Positions 6,678 to 14,128 of a stretch of 24,185 bases of DNA are shown one piece after another (positions within the stretch are counted from its first letter, which is position 1; each line of letters begins with the position of its first letter). Below the pieces are notes generated by a model. It was not told the DNA's origin. It did no database searches and was given only the letters and a program-made list of their open reading frames with translations. Origin of the DNA: CAYZDV01 sp964477275 (GTDB taxonomy: Bacteria; Acidobacteriota; Aminicenantia; Aminicenantales; Aminicenantaceae); NCBI GenBank assembly GCA_964477275.1, contig CAYZDV010000016.1, forward strand, positions 1-24,185, written 5' to 3'. The translations under genes were made by a program, and so were the position numbers.

Positions 6678-8186
6678 TTATTCCCTCTCTCCCAGCCGCC
6701 ATCTGCCGAGAGTCTGCCAGGGAGAAGAGAGTTCAGCCGGAGCAGGGCCGATTCCTCTCCGAGGCCGGGTCCGGTTGAGACTATCAAATGCGGCGGCGAT
6801 GAGAGCCAGCCTCTCGGCTTCCTCTGTCCTTTTCTTTCCCTTCCACCCGCTGAAATTTCTGGCGATAAAGCCGGTGGTCGTCTTCCCGGCCTTGAATTCG
6901 GGATGGGCGATGACGTCCTTCAGAAAATCGATGGTCGTCTTTATTCCCAGGATGACATAATCATTTAGGGCCCTGACCATCCGCTGGCAGGCCAGTTCTC
7001 TGTTTTCAGCCCAGACAATGAGCTTGGCCAGGATGGGGTCGTAGTAGATGGGGACATCGCAGCCGCTGTAGATTCCGCAGTCATGACGGACGCCGGGTCC
7101 CCTGGGCTCCTTGAGAAAGAGAATTTTTCCCGAAGAGGGCAGGAAATTGTTGACGGGGTCTTCAGCGTAGATCCGGCATTCAATGGCATGACCTCTCTGG
7201 TTCAGGCTTTCCTGACCGAAGTCCAGCTTCTCGCCTGCGGCCACATGGAGCTGCCGGTGGACAAGGTCAACCCCGGTGGTCAGCTCGGTCACGGGATGCT
7301 CCACCTGAAGGCGGGCGTTGACCTCCAGGAAATAGAAATTCTTCTCCCTGTCCAGGAGAAATTCGACCGTGCCGGCGTTGTTGTATCCGGAGACCTCCAT
7401 GACCGTTTTCGCCGTCTCTCCCATCCGCGCCCGCAGCTCCGGGTCCAGAGCCAGAGACGGGGTTTCCTCGACAATTTTCTGATGCCGCCGCTGGATGGAG
7501 CACTCCCTTTCGAAGAGATGGACAACGTTTCCATGATTGTCGGCCAGAACCTGGAACTCGACATGCCGGGGCTCTTCAATGTATTTCTCAAGATAGACGG
7601 ACTCGTCCCCGAAGGCGGATCTGGCTTCCCTCATCCCCGCTTCGAGAGCGGGACCGAGCTCCTCTTCCCCGCAGGCGATTCTCATCCCCTTGCCGCCGCC
7701 ACCAGCCGAAGCCTTGATCATCACCGGGTAGCCGATTTTCCGGGCCTCTTTCTTGTATTCGGAGATACTGCCTGCTGTGCTCTTCATGCCCGGGATGATG
7801 GGCACTCCGGCTTTCTCCATGGTCAGCCGGGACCGGACCTTGTCTCCGACAAGGGCGAGCGCTTTCGAATTGGGGCCGATGAAGACAATCTTCTCCTTCT
7901 CACAGCGCCGGGCAAAGTTTGCATTTTCAGCCAGAAACCCGTATCCGGGATGAATGGCCTCGGCGCCTGCCTGGCGAGCGACCTGGATGATCCTGTCCAT
8001 GTTGAGATAGGAGTCGCCAGCCGGAGCCGGACCGATGCAGCAGGCCTCATCGGCCATCTGGACATGGAGGCTGTCCTGGTCCGCCTCTGAATAGACGGCA
8101 ACGGTCCTGATGGACAATTCCTGGCAGGCCCGGATGATCCTGACCGTTATCTCTCCTCTGTTGGCGATCAGTATCTTTTTAAACAT
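6678..8186 (-). CDS. Biotin carboxylase subunit (methylcrotonyl-CoA carboxylase type)
   Basis: A 502-residue biotin carboxylase that uses ATP and bicarbonate to carboxylate biotin. It has the N-terminal KILIANRGEI, HPGYGFLAEN near 79-88, and the ATP-grasp glycine loop ASAGGGGKGMRI (159-170). It also has ERECSIQRRHQK (227-238), the EVNARLQVEHPVTE metal/biotin region (288-301), and the C-terminal biotin carboxylase domain with GHAIECRIYAEDP. The tail SPWQTLGRWRLGE resembles the point where fused MCC alpha chains continue into their BT domain. Here the chain stops and the carrier is a separate gene. It lies 9 bases after the hydratase gene. Propionyl- or geranyl-CoA carboxylase is possible, but the LiuB-type partner favours methylcrotonyl-CoA. 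Confidence 0.93.
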   Translation of the reverse strand: MFKKILIANRGEITVRIIRACQELSIRTVAVYSEADQDSLHVQMADEACCIGPAPAGDSYLNMDRIIQVARQAGAEAIHPGYGFLAENANFARRCEKEKIVFIGPNSKALALVGDKVRSRLTMEKAGVPIIPGMKSTAGSISEYKKEARKIGYPVMIKASAGGGGKGMRIACGEEELGPALEAGMREARSAFGDESVYLEKYIEEPRHVEFQVLADNHGNVVHLFERECSIQRRHQKIVEETPSLALDPELRARMGETAKTVMEVSGYNNAGTVEFLLDREKNFYFLEVNARLQVEHPVTELTTGVDLVHRQLHVAAGEKLDFGQESLNQRGHAIECRIYAEDPVNNFLPSSGKILFLKEPRGPGVRHDCGIYSGCDVPIYYDPILAKLIVWAENRELACQRMVRALNDYVILGIKTTIDFLKDVIAHPEFKAGKTTTGFIARNFSGWKGKKRTEEAERLALIAAAFDSLNRTRPRRGIGPAPAELSSPWQTLGRWRLGERE

Positions 8187-8195
8187 CCGCGCCCC

Positions 8196-8987
8196 CTACT
8201 TTGCCCACTTCGGCTTCCTCTTCTCCAGAAATGCAGCCATGCCTTCCTGGCCCTCCGCGCTAATTCTCAGGTCCGCAATCATCCGGGCGGTAAATTCCCT
8301 GGCTTCCTCGAGGGTCATGGCCGGGACTTTATGAATGAGCTCTTTGCATGCAGCGATGGCTTCCGGCCCTGAGCTCAGCAGGAGCCCGGTCAGCTCATGG
8401 ACTGTTTTCTCAAGCTCCCCGGGGGGGACGACTTCGTTAACCAGCCCGATCTCCCGGGCTTTTTGAGCTGAGATTCTCTTCCCGGTCAGGAAGTATTCCC
8501 TGGCCTTGCTTTCGCCTATCCTGCGGATGACATAAGGAGAGATGGCTGCCGGCACCAGGCCGATCTTGACCTCGCTCAACCCGAATTTCGCCTCCTCCGA
8601 GGCCACCGAGATGTCACAGGCTGAGAGGAACCCGTTTCCCCCTCCGATCGCAGTGCCGTTGACCATGGCGATGGTCGCTTTGGGCAGGATGTAGATTTTA
8701 TGGAGGACTTCGGCCAGATGGAGGGATTCCTTGAGGTTTTGCTCATACGAGTAGCGGACAATCTCACGCATCCAGTTGATGTCGGCTCCGGCGCAGAAGG
8801 ATTTTCCCCTGCCGGTAAGGACGACGACCCGAATCGCGCTGTTAGCCTTCACTCTCTCAAAGGCATCATCCAGCTCGGCAATCATCCGGGCGTTGAAAGC
8901 GTTGTGGACTTCCGGCCGGTTGAAAGTGATGCGGCCGATCTCTCCCTCTCCGTCAAAGGCGATGGTCTCGTAGTCTCCGGGTTTCAT
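8196..8987 (-). CDS. liuC: Enoyl-CoA hydratase, LiuC-like 3-methylglutaconyl-CoA hydratase
   Basis: A 263-residue crotonase. The oxyanion-hole motifs are SFCAGADINWM (63-73) and IGGGNGFLSACD (114-125). The first catalytic glutamate of classical crotonases (GGGxE) is replaced by Gly119, while the second is kept as Glu139 in GLSEVKIG. GGGxG with GLVPAAISPYV downstream is the pattern of LiuC proteins, which interconvert 3-methylglutaconyl-CoA and HMG-CoA, rather than of AUH or FadB-type hydratases. It starts two bases from the carboxyltransferase stop and is followed 9 bases later by biotin carboxylase. Assignment to methylglutaconyl-CoA rests on motif plus neighbours; a broader enoyl-CoA hydratase activity is possible. 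Confidence 0.85.
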   Translation of the reverse strand: MKPGDYETIAFDGEGEIGRITFNRPEVHNAFNARMIAELDDAFERVKANSAIRVVVLTGRGKSFCAGADINWMREIVRYSYEQNLKESLHLAEVLHKIYILPKATIAMVNGTAIGGGNGFLSACDISVASEEAKFGLSEVKIGLVPAAISPYVIRRIGESKAREYFLTGKRISAQKAREIGLVNEVVPPGELEKTVHELTGLLLSSGPEAIAACKELIHKVPAMTLEEAREFTARMIADLRISAEGQEGMAAFLEKRKPKWAK

Positions 8988-8988
8988 C

Positions 8989-10596
8989 TCACATCCTGAA
9001 TATGCCGACCCTGTAATCCGGAATGGGAGCGTTCAGGCTCATGGAGATTCCCAGGGCAAGGGCTTCTCTTGTCTCTAAAGGATCGAGAATCCCGTCGTCC
9101 CAGATTCTGCCTGTGCTGAAATAGGGGCTGGCCTCGCAGTCGTATCTCTCGAGGATGGGCGCCATCAGCTTCTCCTGCTCCGCTTTGGTCATCTTTTTGC
9201 CCTGCTCTTTCAACCTTTTGATCTTAACCGTGAGCAGGACATTAGCCGCCTGCTCACCGCCCATGACGCTGATGCGGGCGTTGGTCCACATCCAGAGCAG
9301 GCGCGGCTCATAGGCCCGGCCGGCCATGGCATAATTCCCGGCTCCGTAAGAGCCGCCGACGATGACCGTGAATTTCGGCACGTCGGCATTGGCCACCGCA
9401 TGGACCAGCTTGGCTCCGTCCTTGGCAATCCCTCTGTGCTCATACTGCTTGCCGACGATGAAGCCGGTGATATTCTGGAGAAAGATAAGGGGAATCTTGC
9501 GCAGGGAACAGAGGGTGACGAAATGAGCGCCCTTGAGCGAGCTTTCCGAGAAGAGCACGCCGTTGTTGGCCAGGATGCCCACCGGATAGCCCATGATGCG
9601 GGCAAAACCACAGACCAGGCTCTGGCCGTAGAGTTCTTTGAACTCCTGAAAGCGGCTGCCGTCGACGATGCGGGCGATAATCTCCTTGATGTCGAACGGC
9701 TTCCTCAGATCCTTGGGAACGATACCGTAAATTTCCTGAGGATCATAGTAGGGATCTTCGGGCTCGGAAACATCCAGCCGGAACTTGCGGGGCGGGTCCA
9801 GGGTCTCGACGATATTCCGGCAAATCTCCAGGGCATGTTCATCGTTGAGGGCGTAGTAATCCGAGACGCCGGATATCCGGCAGTGAACGTCTGCGCCGCC
9901 CAGCTCTTCGTCGGTCACCTCTTCGCCGGTTGCGGCCTTGACCAGAGGCGGCCCGCCGATAAAGATCGTCCCCTGCTTGCGGATAATGACCGTCTCATCG
10001 CTCATGGCCGGCACGTAGGCCCCGCCGGCCGTGCAGGAGCCCATGACGATTGAAATCTGCGGAATCCCGAGGGCGGAAAGGCGCGCCTGATTGTAGAAGA
10101 TGCGGCCGAAATATTCCTTGTCGGCGAATGTCCCGCTTTGATGGGGGAGAAAAATGCCGCCCGAATCCACCAGGTAGATGCAGGGCAGCCGGTTGGCTCG
10201 GGCAATTTCCTGGGCCCGGATATGCTTCTTGATGGTCATCGGGAAATAGGTGCCACCCTTGACCGTGGCGTCGTTGGCCACGAGCATCACTTCCCGGCCG
10301 TGGATGACGCCGATGCCGGTGATGATTCCGGCTCCTGGCGCCTCGTTGTCGTACATGTCACAGGCAGCCAGAGGGCTGAGCTCCAGGAACGCCGTGTTGC
10401 GGTCGAAGAGCTTCTCCAGCCTTTCCCTCGCCAGCAGTTTCCCCCTGGATTTGTGGAGCTCCCGATATTTTTCCGGACCGCCCTCCCTCACTCTGGCCAG
10501 CTTCTCCTTGTATTCGGAGACGAACCTCTGCATCCGCTCGAAATTCTCCCGGTATTCCTTGCTTTTGGTATCGACTTTGCTTTCGATTCTATACAT
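8989..10596 (-). CDS. liuB: Methylcrotonyl-CoA carboxylase carboxyltransferase (beta) subunit
   Basis: A 535-residue carboxyltransferase with two crotonase-like halves. The N half has HKSRGKLLARERLEKLFD (48-65), YLVDSGGIFLPHQ (141-153), GRIFYNQARLSALGIPQIS (164-182) and VMGSCTAGGAYVPAMSDE (184-201). The C half has LQNITGFIVGKQYEHRGIAK, then VGGSYGAGNYAMAGRAYEPR and RISVMGGEQAANVL. FLPHQ with GRIFYNQA is the methylcrotonyl-CoA carboxylase pattern, different from propionyl-CoA carboxylases. It transfers the carboxyl group between carboxybiotin and 3-methylcrotonyl-CoA. AAGGGG lies nine bases before ATG 10596. A 107-base gap with a hairpin separates it from the DUF35 gene, so the operon may have an internal processing or promoter site here. 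Confidence 0.94.
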   Translation of the reverse strand: MYRIESKVDTKSKEYRENFERMQRFVSEYKEKLARVREGGPEKYRELHKSRGKLLARERLEKLFDRNTAFLELSPLAACDMYDNEAPGAGIITGIGVIHGREVMLVANDATVKGGTYFPMTIKKHIRAQEIARANRLPCIYLVDSGGIFLPHQSGTFADKEYFGRIFYNQARLSALGIPQISIVMGSCTAGGAYVPAMSDETVIIRKQGTIFIGGPPLVKAATGEEVTDEELGGADVHCRISGVSDYYALNDEHALEICRNIVETLDPPRKFRLDVSEPEDPYYDPQEIYGIVPKDLRKPFDIKEIIARIVDGSRFQEFKELYGQSLVCGFARIMGYPVGILANNGVLFSESSLKGAHFVTLCSLRKIPLIFLQNITGFIVGKQYEHRGIAKDGAKLVHAVANADVPKFTVIVGGSYGAGNYAMAGRAYEPRLLWMWTNARISVMGGEQAANVLLTVKIKRLKEQGKKMTKAEQEKLMAPILERYDCEASPYFSTGRIWDDGILDPLETREALALGISMSLNAPIPDYRVGIFRM

Positions 10597-10649
10597 TGCT
10601 CGAAACCCCTTTGATGGTTTAACCCGCTCGAGCTTCTCTTCGCTCAGGC

Positions 10650-10667
10650 GCAGTCCTTCCGGACCGC
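10650..10667 (-). promoter_or_regulatory. Intra-operon RNA hairpin with GNRA loop
   Basis: On the transcribed (minus-sense) strand, GCGGTCC and GGACTGC flank GGAA. This gives a 7-bp stem with one G-U pair, closed by a GNRA-type tetraloop. It sits in the only sizeable gap of the operon, between the DUF35 gene and the carboxyltransferase gene. No T-run follows, so it is not a terminator. It could mark an mRNA processing or stability boundary. Confidence 0.4.
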
Positions 10668-10703
10668 ATCTATCTCTATCTCAACCAATTTCTCTAAATT
10701 CTG

Positions 10704-11096
10704 TCATTCCGGGACGAACTTGTAGCCATAGCAGATGATTCCGGACTCACCCTCACTGTAAATCTTGCGGAATTCGACTCTGACCCGCTGGCCGACCTTC
10801 AAACTCTCGAATTCACAGTCCACAATCTGCCCGGTCACCCTGACGCCGCCATCGAGCTCGATGATCCCCATTGCATAGGGCGCCTGGTCGACAAACTGAT
10901 GAGGAGGAATGCGGATGATGGTGTAGGTCAGAACCTTCCCTCTATCCGCCAGTCTGATGGTCTCAAACTCGCGGTTCATGCAAACCGGGCAGACGAGCCG
11001 GGGAGGAAATTGGATGGCCCCGCACTTTTTGCATTTTCCGGCCTCGAGCCTGTATCTCTGGGGAATCTCCCGCCAGTATCTCGATGGTGTGGGCAT
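10704..11096 (-). CDS. DUF35 zinc-ribbon/OB-fold protein, probable scaffold of thiolase-HMG-CoA synthase
   Basis: 130 residues. An N-terminal helix (PSRYWREIPQRYRLEAGKC) leads into a rubredoxin-like zinc ribbon with Cys22, Cys25, Cys36 and Cys39 (CKKCG, CPVCM). An OB fold follows from about residue 48 to the end, with YTIIRIPPHQFVDQAPYAMGI and GQRVRVEF. In methanogenic archaea a DUF35 protein bridges acetoacetyl-CoA thiolase and HMG-CoA synthase so that acetoacetyl-CoA is passed between them. The gene order here, directly after those two genes and 14 bases from the thiolase stop, supports the same job. AAGGAGG sits five bases before the ATG. DUF35 proteins also pair with other thiolases, so the scaffold role is inference. 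Confidence 0.88.
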   Translation of the reverse strand: MPTPSRYWREIPQRYRLEAGKCKKCGAIQFPPRLVCPVCMNREFETIRLADRGKVLTYTIIRIPPHQFVDQAPYAMGIIELDGGVRVTGQIVDCEFESLKVGQRVRVEFRKIYSEGESGIICYGYKFVPE

Positions 11097-11110
11097 GATG
11101 GCCTCCTTCC

Positions 11111-12265
11111 CTATTCCCGTTCAAAAATGTGGATTACGGTGCTGCCACCGCTTCCGCCCATGTTCTGGGTCATGCCGATTTTCGGGTCCGCAAGCTGCCT
11201 CTCCCCCGCTTCTCCCCTGAGCTGTTTGACAACCTCGATCACCTGAGCCACTCCGGTCGCTCCCACCGGATGGCCTTTGGCCTTCAGTCCGCCGCTGGTG
11301 TTGACCGGAATCTTTCCCTCGAGGGCGGTCAGTCCTTGCTCCACCACTTTTCCGCCTTTTCCCTTTTCCACCAGGCCCAGAGCTTCCAGCACACAGATTT
11401 CGGCGATAGTGAAGCAGTCGTGGACCTCGACGACGTCGATGTCCTGCGGCTTCTTGCCGGCCATGGCATAGGCCTTCCTGGCCGCCTGGTAGGTCGCCTC
11501 GAGCCAGGTGATGTCTTTTCTCTGGCAGAGGGCAATGGTGTCGGTGGCATGGCCGCTACCGATGATCCGGACTACCGGCTTTTTCATCTTGCGGGCCATT
11601 TCCGCCGTGCAGATGACGACGGCCGCCGCGCCGTCGGTGATGGGCGAGCAGTCCATGACTCTCAGCGGGTCAGCCACCATCACCGAATTGAGGACCGTCT
11701 CCACCGTAATCTCGAAGGGGAACTGGGCCAGGGGATTCTTCGCCCCGTTTCGGTGGTTCTTCACCGCCACCAAGGCCAGCTGCTTCCGCGTCGTCCCATA
11801 TTTTTCCATATGCGCTCTGGCGATCAGAGCATAGAGCCCGGGAAACGTCATCCCGTGAAAACCTTCATACTCCTGGTCGGCAGCCGTGCCCAGAGCATAA
11901 GTGGCTTCATAGCCGTTGACATCGGTCATTTTTTCCACTCCACCGACGAGGACGACATCGCTCATCCCGGATGCCACATCCATAAAACCCAGCCTCAAAG
12001 CCAGGCCGCCGGAAGCACAGGCTGTCTCCACCCTTGTTGACGGGACCGGGGACTGGCCCAGGTAGTCAGCCAGAAGGGAAGCAATATGCTCCTGGCCGAC
12101 GAAAAGGCCGGAAGACATGGACCCCACGTACATGGAGTCAATTTTGTCCACCCCGGCGTCATCCAGGGCAAGGAGAGCGGACTCCACGAAAATGGCCCTC
12201 AGGGATTTCTCCCAGAGCTCTCCCCACTTGGCCATTCCCACGCCAATCACAGCCACGTCTCTCAT
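11111..12265 (-). CDS. Archaeal/SCP-x-type acetyl-CoA acetyltransferase (thiolase)
   Basis: 384 residues from ATG 12265, preceded by AAGGAGGTGA, a near-perfect ribosome site. An upstream in-frame start at 12313 lies inside the HMG-CoA synthase gene. The acyl-accepting Cys83 lies in VETACASGG. The other catalytic motifs are EVHDCFTIAE and GGLKAKGHPVGATG. The classical C-terminal CxG cysteine is absent (NMGGSGGS instead), the normal state of SCP-x/archaeal thiolases, where the HDCF region takes over. Its expected reaction is the reversible condensation of two acetyl-CoA to acetoacetyl-CoA. It lies 10 bases after HMG-CoA synthase and directly before DUF35, the archaeal arrangement. It may act on other 3-oxoacyl-CoAs. 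Confidence 0.9.
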   Translation of the reverse strand: MRDVAVIGVGMAKWGELWEKSLRAIFVESALLALDDAGVDKIDSMYVGSMSSGLFVGQEHIASLLADYLGQSPVPSTRVETACASGGLALRLGFMDVASGMSDVVLVGGVEKMTDVNGYEATYALGTAADQEYEGFHGMTFPGLYALIARAHMEKYGTTRKQLALVAVKNHRNGAKNPLAQFPFEITVETVLNSVMVADPLRVMDCSPITDGAAAVVICTAEMARKMKKPVVRIIGSGHATDTIALCQRKDITWLEATYQAARKAYAMAGKKPQDIDVVEVHDCFTIAEICVLEALGLVEKGKGGKVVEQGLTALEGKIPVNTSGGLKAKGHPVGATGVAQVIEVVKQLRGEAGERQLADPKIGMTQNMGGSGGSTVIHIFERE

Positions 12266-12275
12266 CTTCACCTCC

Positions 12276-13322
12276 TTAGTCAGCCTTCCTGATCTTCTGG
12301 CGGAATTTGGCATACTCGCCGTATTCCAGGTATTTTTTATTCTTGTCCAGGTACTCCCGCGTCCTCGGGGCGAGGTCTCTCACCTCGTTGATTCTCTCCG
12401 TGACCTCGAAGATGAAGGCGTCGCTTCCCGCCCCTGAGCCATAGGAAACAATCAGGATTTTGTTCCCGGGCTGGGAAACATCCAGGCAGGCGGTCAGTCC
12501 CATAGGCGATGAACCGGAGTAGGTGTTCCCCAGCTTGTTGACCAGCCATCCGGTCTCGATCTGTTCTTTCTCAAACCCCAGCATCTGGCCGACCCGGAAG
12601 GGGAACTTGCCGTTGGGCTGGTGAAAGGTGACATAGTCGAAATCAGCGGGCTTCATCCCTGCCTTGGCCATGATTCCCCGGCCAGCGCCCATGATGTGTT
12701 TGAAATAGGCGGGGTCGCCGGTAAACCGGCCGCCGTGCTGGGGATAATACTGGTATTCCCGGCGCCAGAAATCCGGGGTGTCGGTCATGTAGGAATAGGT
12801 CCAGAGAGCTCTGGCGACGAGGTTCTCCCGGCCGAAGATGAAGGCGGCAGCTCCGGCTGCAGTCGAGTATTCCAGAGCATCACCGGGAGCACCCTGGGAA
12901 GTGTCAGCTCCCACGGCCAGGCCGTATTTGACCTCTCCGGCTTTGACCAGGCTCAAAGCCACAAACATCCCCTCTGTTCCGGCCTTGCAGGCAAACTCGA
13001 AGTCAGCGCTATGAACCTCGGGAGTCGCAGCCAGGGCCTCTGCCAGAACCGTGCCGCTGGGCTTGACGGCATAAGGGTGCGATTCGGAACCGACATAGAC
13101 GGCGCCGATCTCAGAGGGATTGATCCGGGCTCTTTTCAGGGCGTTCCTGGACGCCTCCACGGACATGGTGATCGTATCCTGGTCCGGGGAAGGAACGGAT
13201 TTCTCCTCCAGCATCAGGCCTTTCTTGTAGCTGGGAGCATCAGCTCCCCAGACTTTGGCGATTTCCTCGACTTTGATCCTGTTTCGTGGGATGTACGCGC
13301 CGTAGCCAACAATGCCTTCCAT
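12276..13322 (-). CDS. Archaeal-type hydroxymethylglutaryl-CoA synthase
   Basis: A 348-residue thiolase-fold synthase, the usual length of archaeal HMG-CoA synthase and shorter than most bacterial MvaS. It opens with GIVGYGAYIPRNRIK. The catalytic residues are Glu80 (VGSESHPYAVKP), Cys112 (EFACKAGTEG) and His234 (FHQPNGKFP). Further family blocks are GADTSQGAPGDALEY, TDTPDFWRRE, HGGRFTGDPAYF and SYGSGAGSDAF. It condenses acetyl-CoA with acetoacetyl-CoA to HMG-CoA. It is the first gene of the operon, with GGAGG six to seven bases before the ATG. Its tail (LDKNKKYLEYGEYAKFRQKI) matches the archaeal form, which binds the DUF35 partner. A KAS III/OleA-type enzyme is a less likely alternative. Confidence 0.92.
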   Translation of the reverse strand: MEGIVGYGAYIPRNRIKVEEIAKVWGADAPSYKKGLMLEEKSVPSPDQDTITMSVEASRNALKRARINPSEIGAVYVGSESHPYAVKPSGTVLAEALAATPEVHSADFEFACKAGTEGMFVALSLVKAGEVKYGLAVGADTSQGAPGDALEYSTAAGAAAFIFGRENLVARALWTYSYMTDTPDFWRREYQYYPQHGGRFTGDPAYFKHIMGAGRGIMAKAGMKPADFDYVTFHQPNGKFPFRVGQMLGFEKEQIETGWLVNKLGNTYSGSSPMGLTACLDVSQPGNKILIVSYGSGAGSDAFIFEVTERINEVRDLAPRTREYLDKNKKYLEYGEYAKFRQKIRKAD

Positions 13323-13457
13323 TTATGGCCTCCGTTGATGAGAATGAAAAAACATCATTACAGATATGGGTGAGGTTGAAAAGCAACACAAGGCAACTGA
13401 GCAATAATGAGAAAGTATCGTGGCACATCTCTCTTTTGAAGTCAAGAAAAAAGGGTC

Positions 13458-13480
13458 AAAAAGGGGCCTGTCCCCTTTTT
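13458..13480. repeat. REP-like palindrome, copy 1
   Basis: A perfect 9-bp inverted repeat, AAAAAGGGG / CCCCTTTTT, around CCTGT. On the minus strand its core reads GGGGACAGGCCCC. A second copy with core GGGGACAGTCCCC is at 21560-21590. It sits between the divergent HMG-CoA synthase operon and the sigma operon and could also act as a two-way terminator. Confidence 0.65.
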
Positions 13481-13525
13481 GGTGGTTTGACACACCGTTT
13501 CCGCCCAAATAGAATAAGAAAACAC

Positions 13526-13553
13526 GGAACTTTCCCGGCTCTATTCTCGTCTA
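13526..13553 (+). promoter_or_regulatory. Candidate ECF-sigma promoter before the second sigma gene
   Basis: GGAAC (13526-13530) and CGTCTA (13548-13553) are separated by 17 bases, matching the general ECF pattern of an AAC-containing -35 and CGTC -10. It would fit autoregulation. The predicted start of transcription (about 13560) leaves only ~8 bases before GTG 13568, so the message would be almost leaderless and the AAGGA at 13555-13559 would lie upstream of it. This conflict lowers confidence. Confidence 0.35.
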
Positions 13554-13567
13554 CAAGGATGAAGTGA

Positions 13568-14128
13568 GTGCAGATTAAAACGATTATTCTGGAATGCCTG
13601 GAAGGAAAGGAAGGAGCCTGGAAAATGCTCGTCAACGCGTATGCCAAAAGCATCTTCAACATGGCCTACCAGTTCGCCGGAAGTTACCAGGAGGCCGAGG
13701 ACCTGACCCAGGATATCTTTCTCAAACTCTACAACTCGCTCTCCAAGTTTGATTTCGAGAAAAATTTCAACGCCTGGCTGCTGACTCTGGCCAAGAATTA
13801 CCTGATCGACCAGTACCGAAGGACAAAATGGGAGAAAAAATCCAGGAACGACTTCAATGACCATCTGCTCGCCTCCAGCGCCTCGGAAACTCCCGAACAG
13901 GAAATGGTCAAGGAAGAAAACAGGAAAATCATCTGGGATGGCCTCAACAAGCTCCCGGCGGAAACCCGAATGACGGTCATCCTCAGGGATATTCAGGGCA
14001 AAAAATACGAAGAGATCGCAGAAATCCTGGGCCTTCCCCTGGGAACGGTCAAATCCCGGGTCAACCGGGGAAGGCTGCAACTGACAAAAATCCTTCATCA
14101 TGAAAAGGAGAGAAGATATGAACTGTGA
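13568..14128 (+). CDS. ECF-type RNA polymerase sigma factor (second copy)
   Basis: 186 residues from GTG 13568. Region 2 is visible near residues 15-85 (AWKMLVNAYAKSIFNMAYQF, EAEDLTQDIFLKLY, FNAWLLTLAKNYLIDQYRR). Region 4 lies near 125-178 (LNKLPAETRMTVILRDIQGK, YEEIAEILGLPLGTVKSRV, NRGRLQLTKIL). The DLTQDIFLKLY and GTVKSRVNRGR motifs mark an ECF factor. The internal ATG at 13622 has a better ribosome site but would remove part of region 2, so the GTG is preferred. Its stop overlaps the anti-sigma start by 11 bases. It is divergent from the HMG-CoA synthase operon and heads a five-gene envelope module. Confidence 0.92.
   Translation: MQIKTIILECLEGKEGAWKMLVNAYAKSIFNMAYQFAGSYQEAEDLTQDIFLKLYNSLSKFDFEKNFNAWLLTLAKNYLIDQYRRTKWEKKSRNDFNDHLLASSASETPEQEMVKEENRKIIWDGLNKLPAETRMTVILRDIQGKKYEEIAEILGLPLGTVKSRVNRGRLQLTKILHHEKERRYEL

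Noticed and set aside
7083..8090. A 335-codon plus-strand open frame opposite the biotin carboxylase
   Set aside because: It is antisense to a clear ATP-grasp enzyme, has no family motif and no ribosome site; GC-rich genes often give such shadow frames.
10597..10703. N-terminal extension of the carboxyltransferase or a tiny gene in the gap
   Set aside because: The frame is open for ~28 codons upstream of ATG 10596 but offers no start with a ribosome site, and the known protein family starts at the chosen ATG.
11129..12040. A 303-codon plus-strand open frame opposite the thiolase
   Set aside because: Same reason: the opposite strand holds every thiolase motif and this frame shows none of its own.
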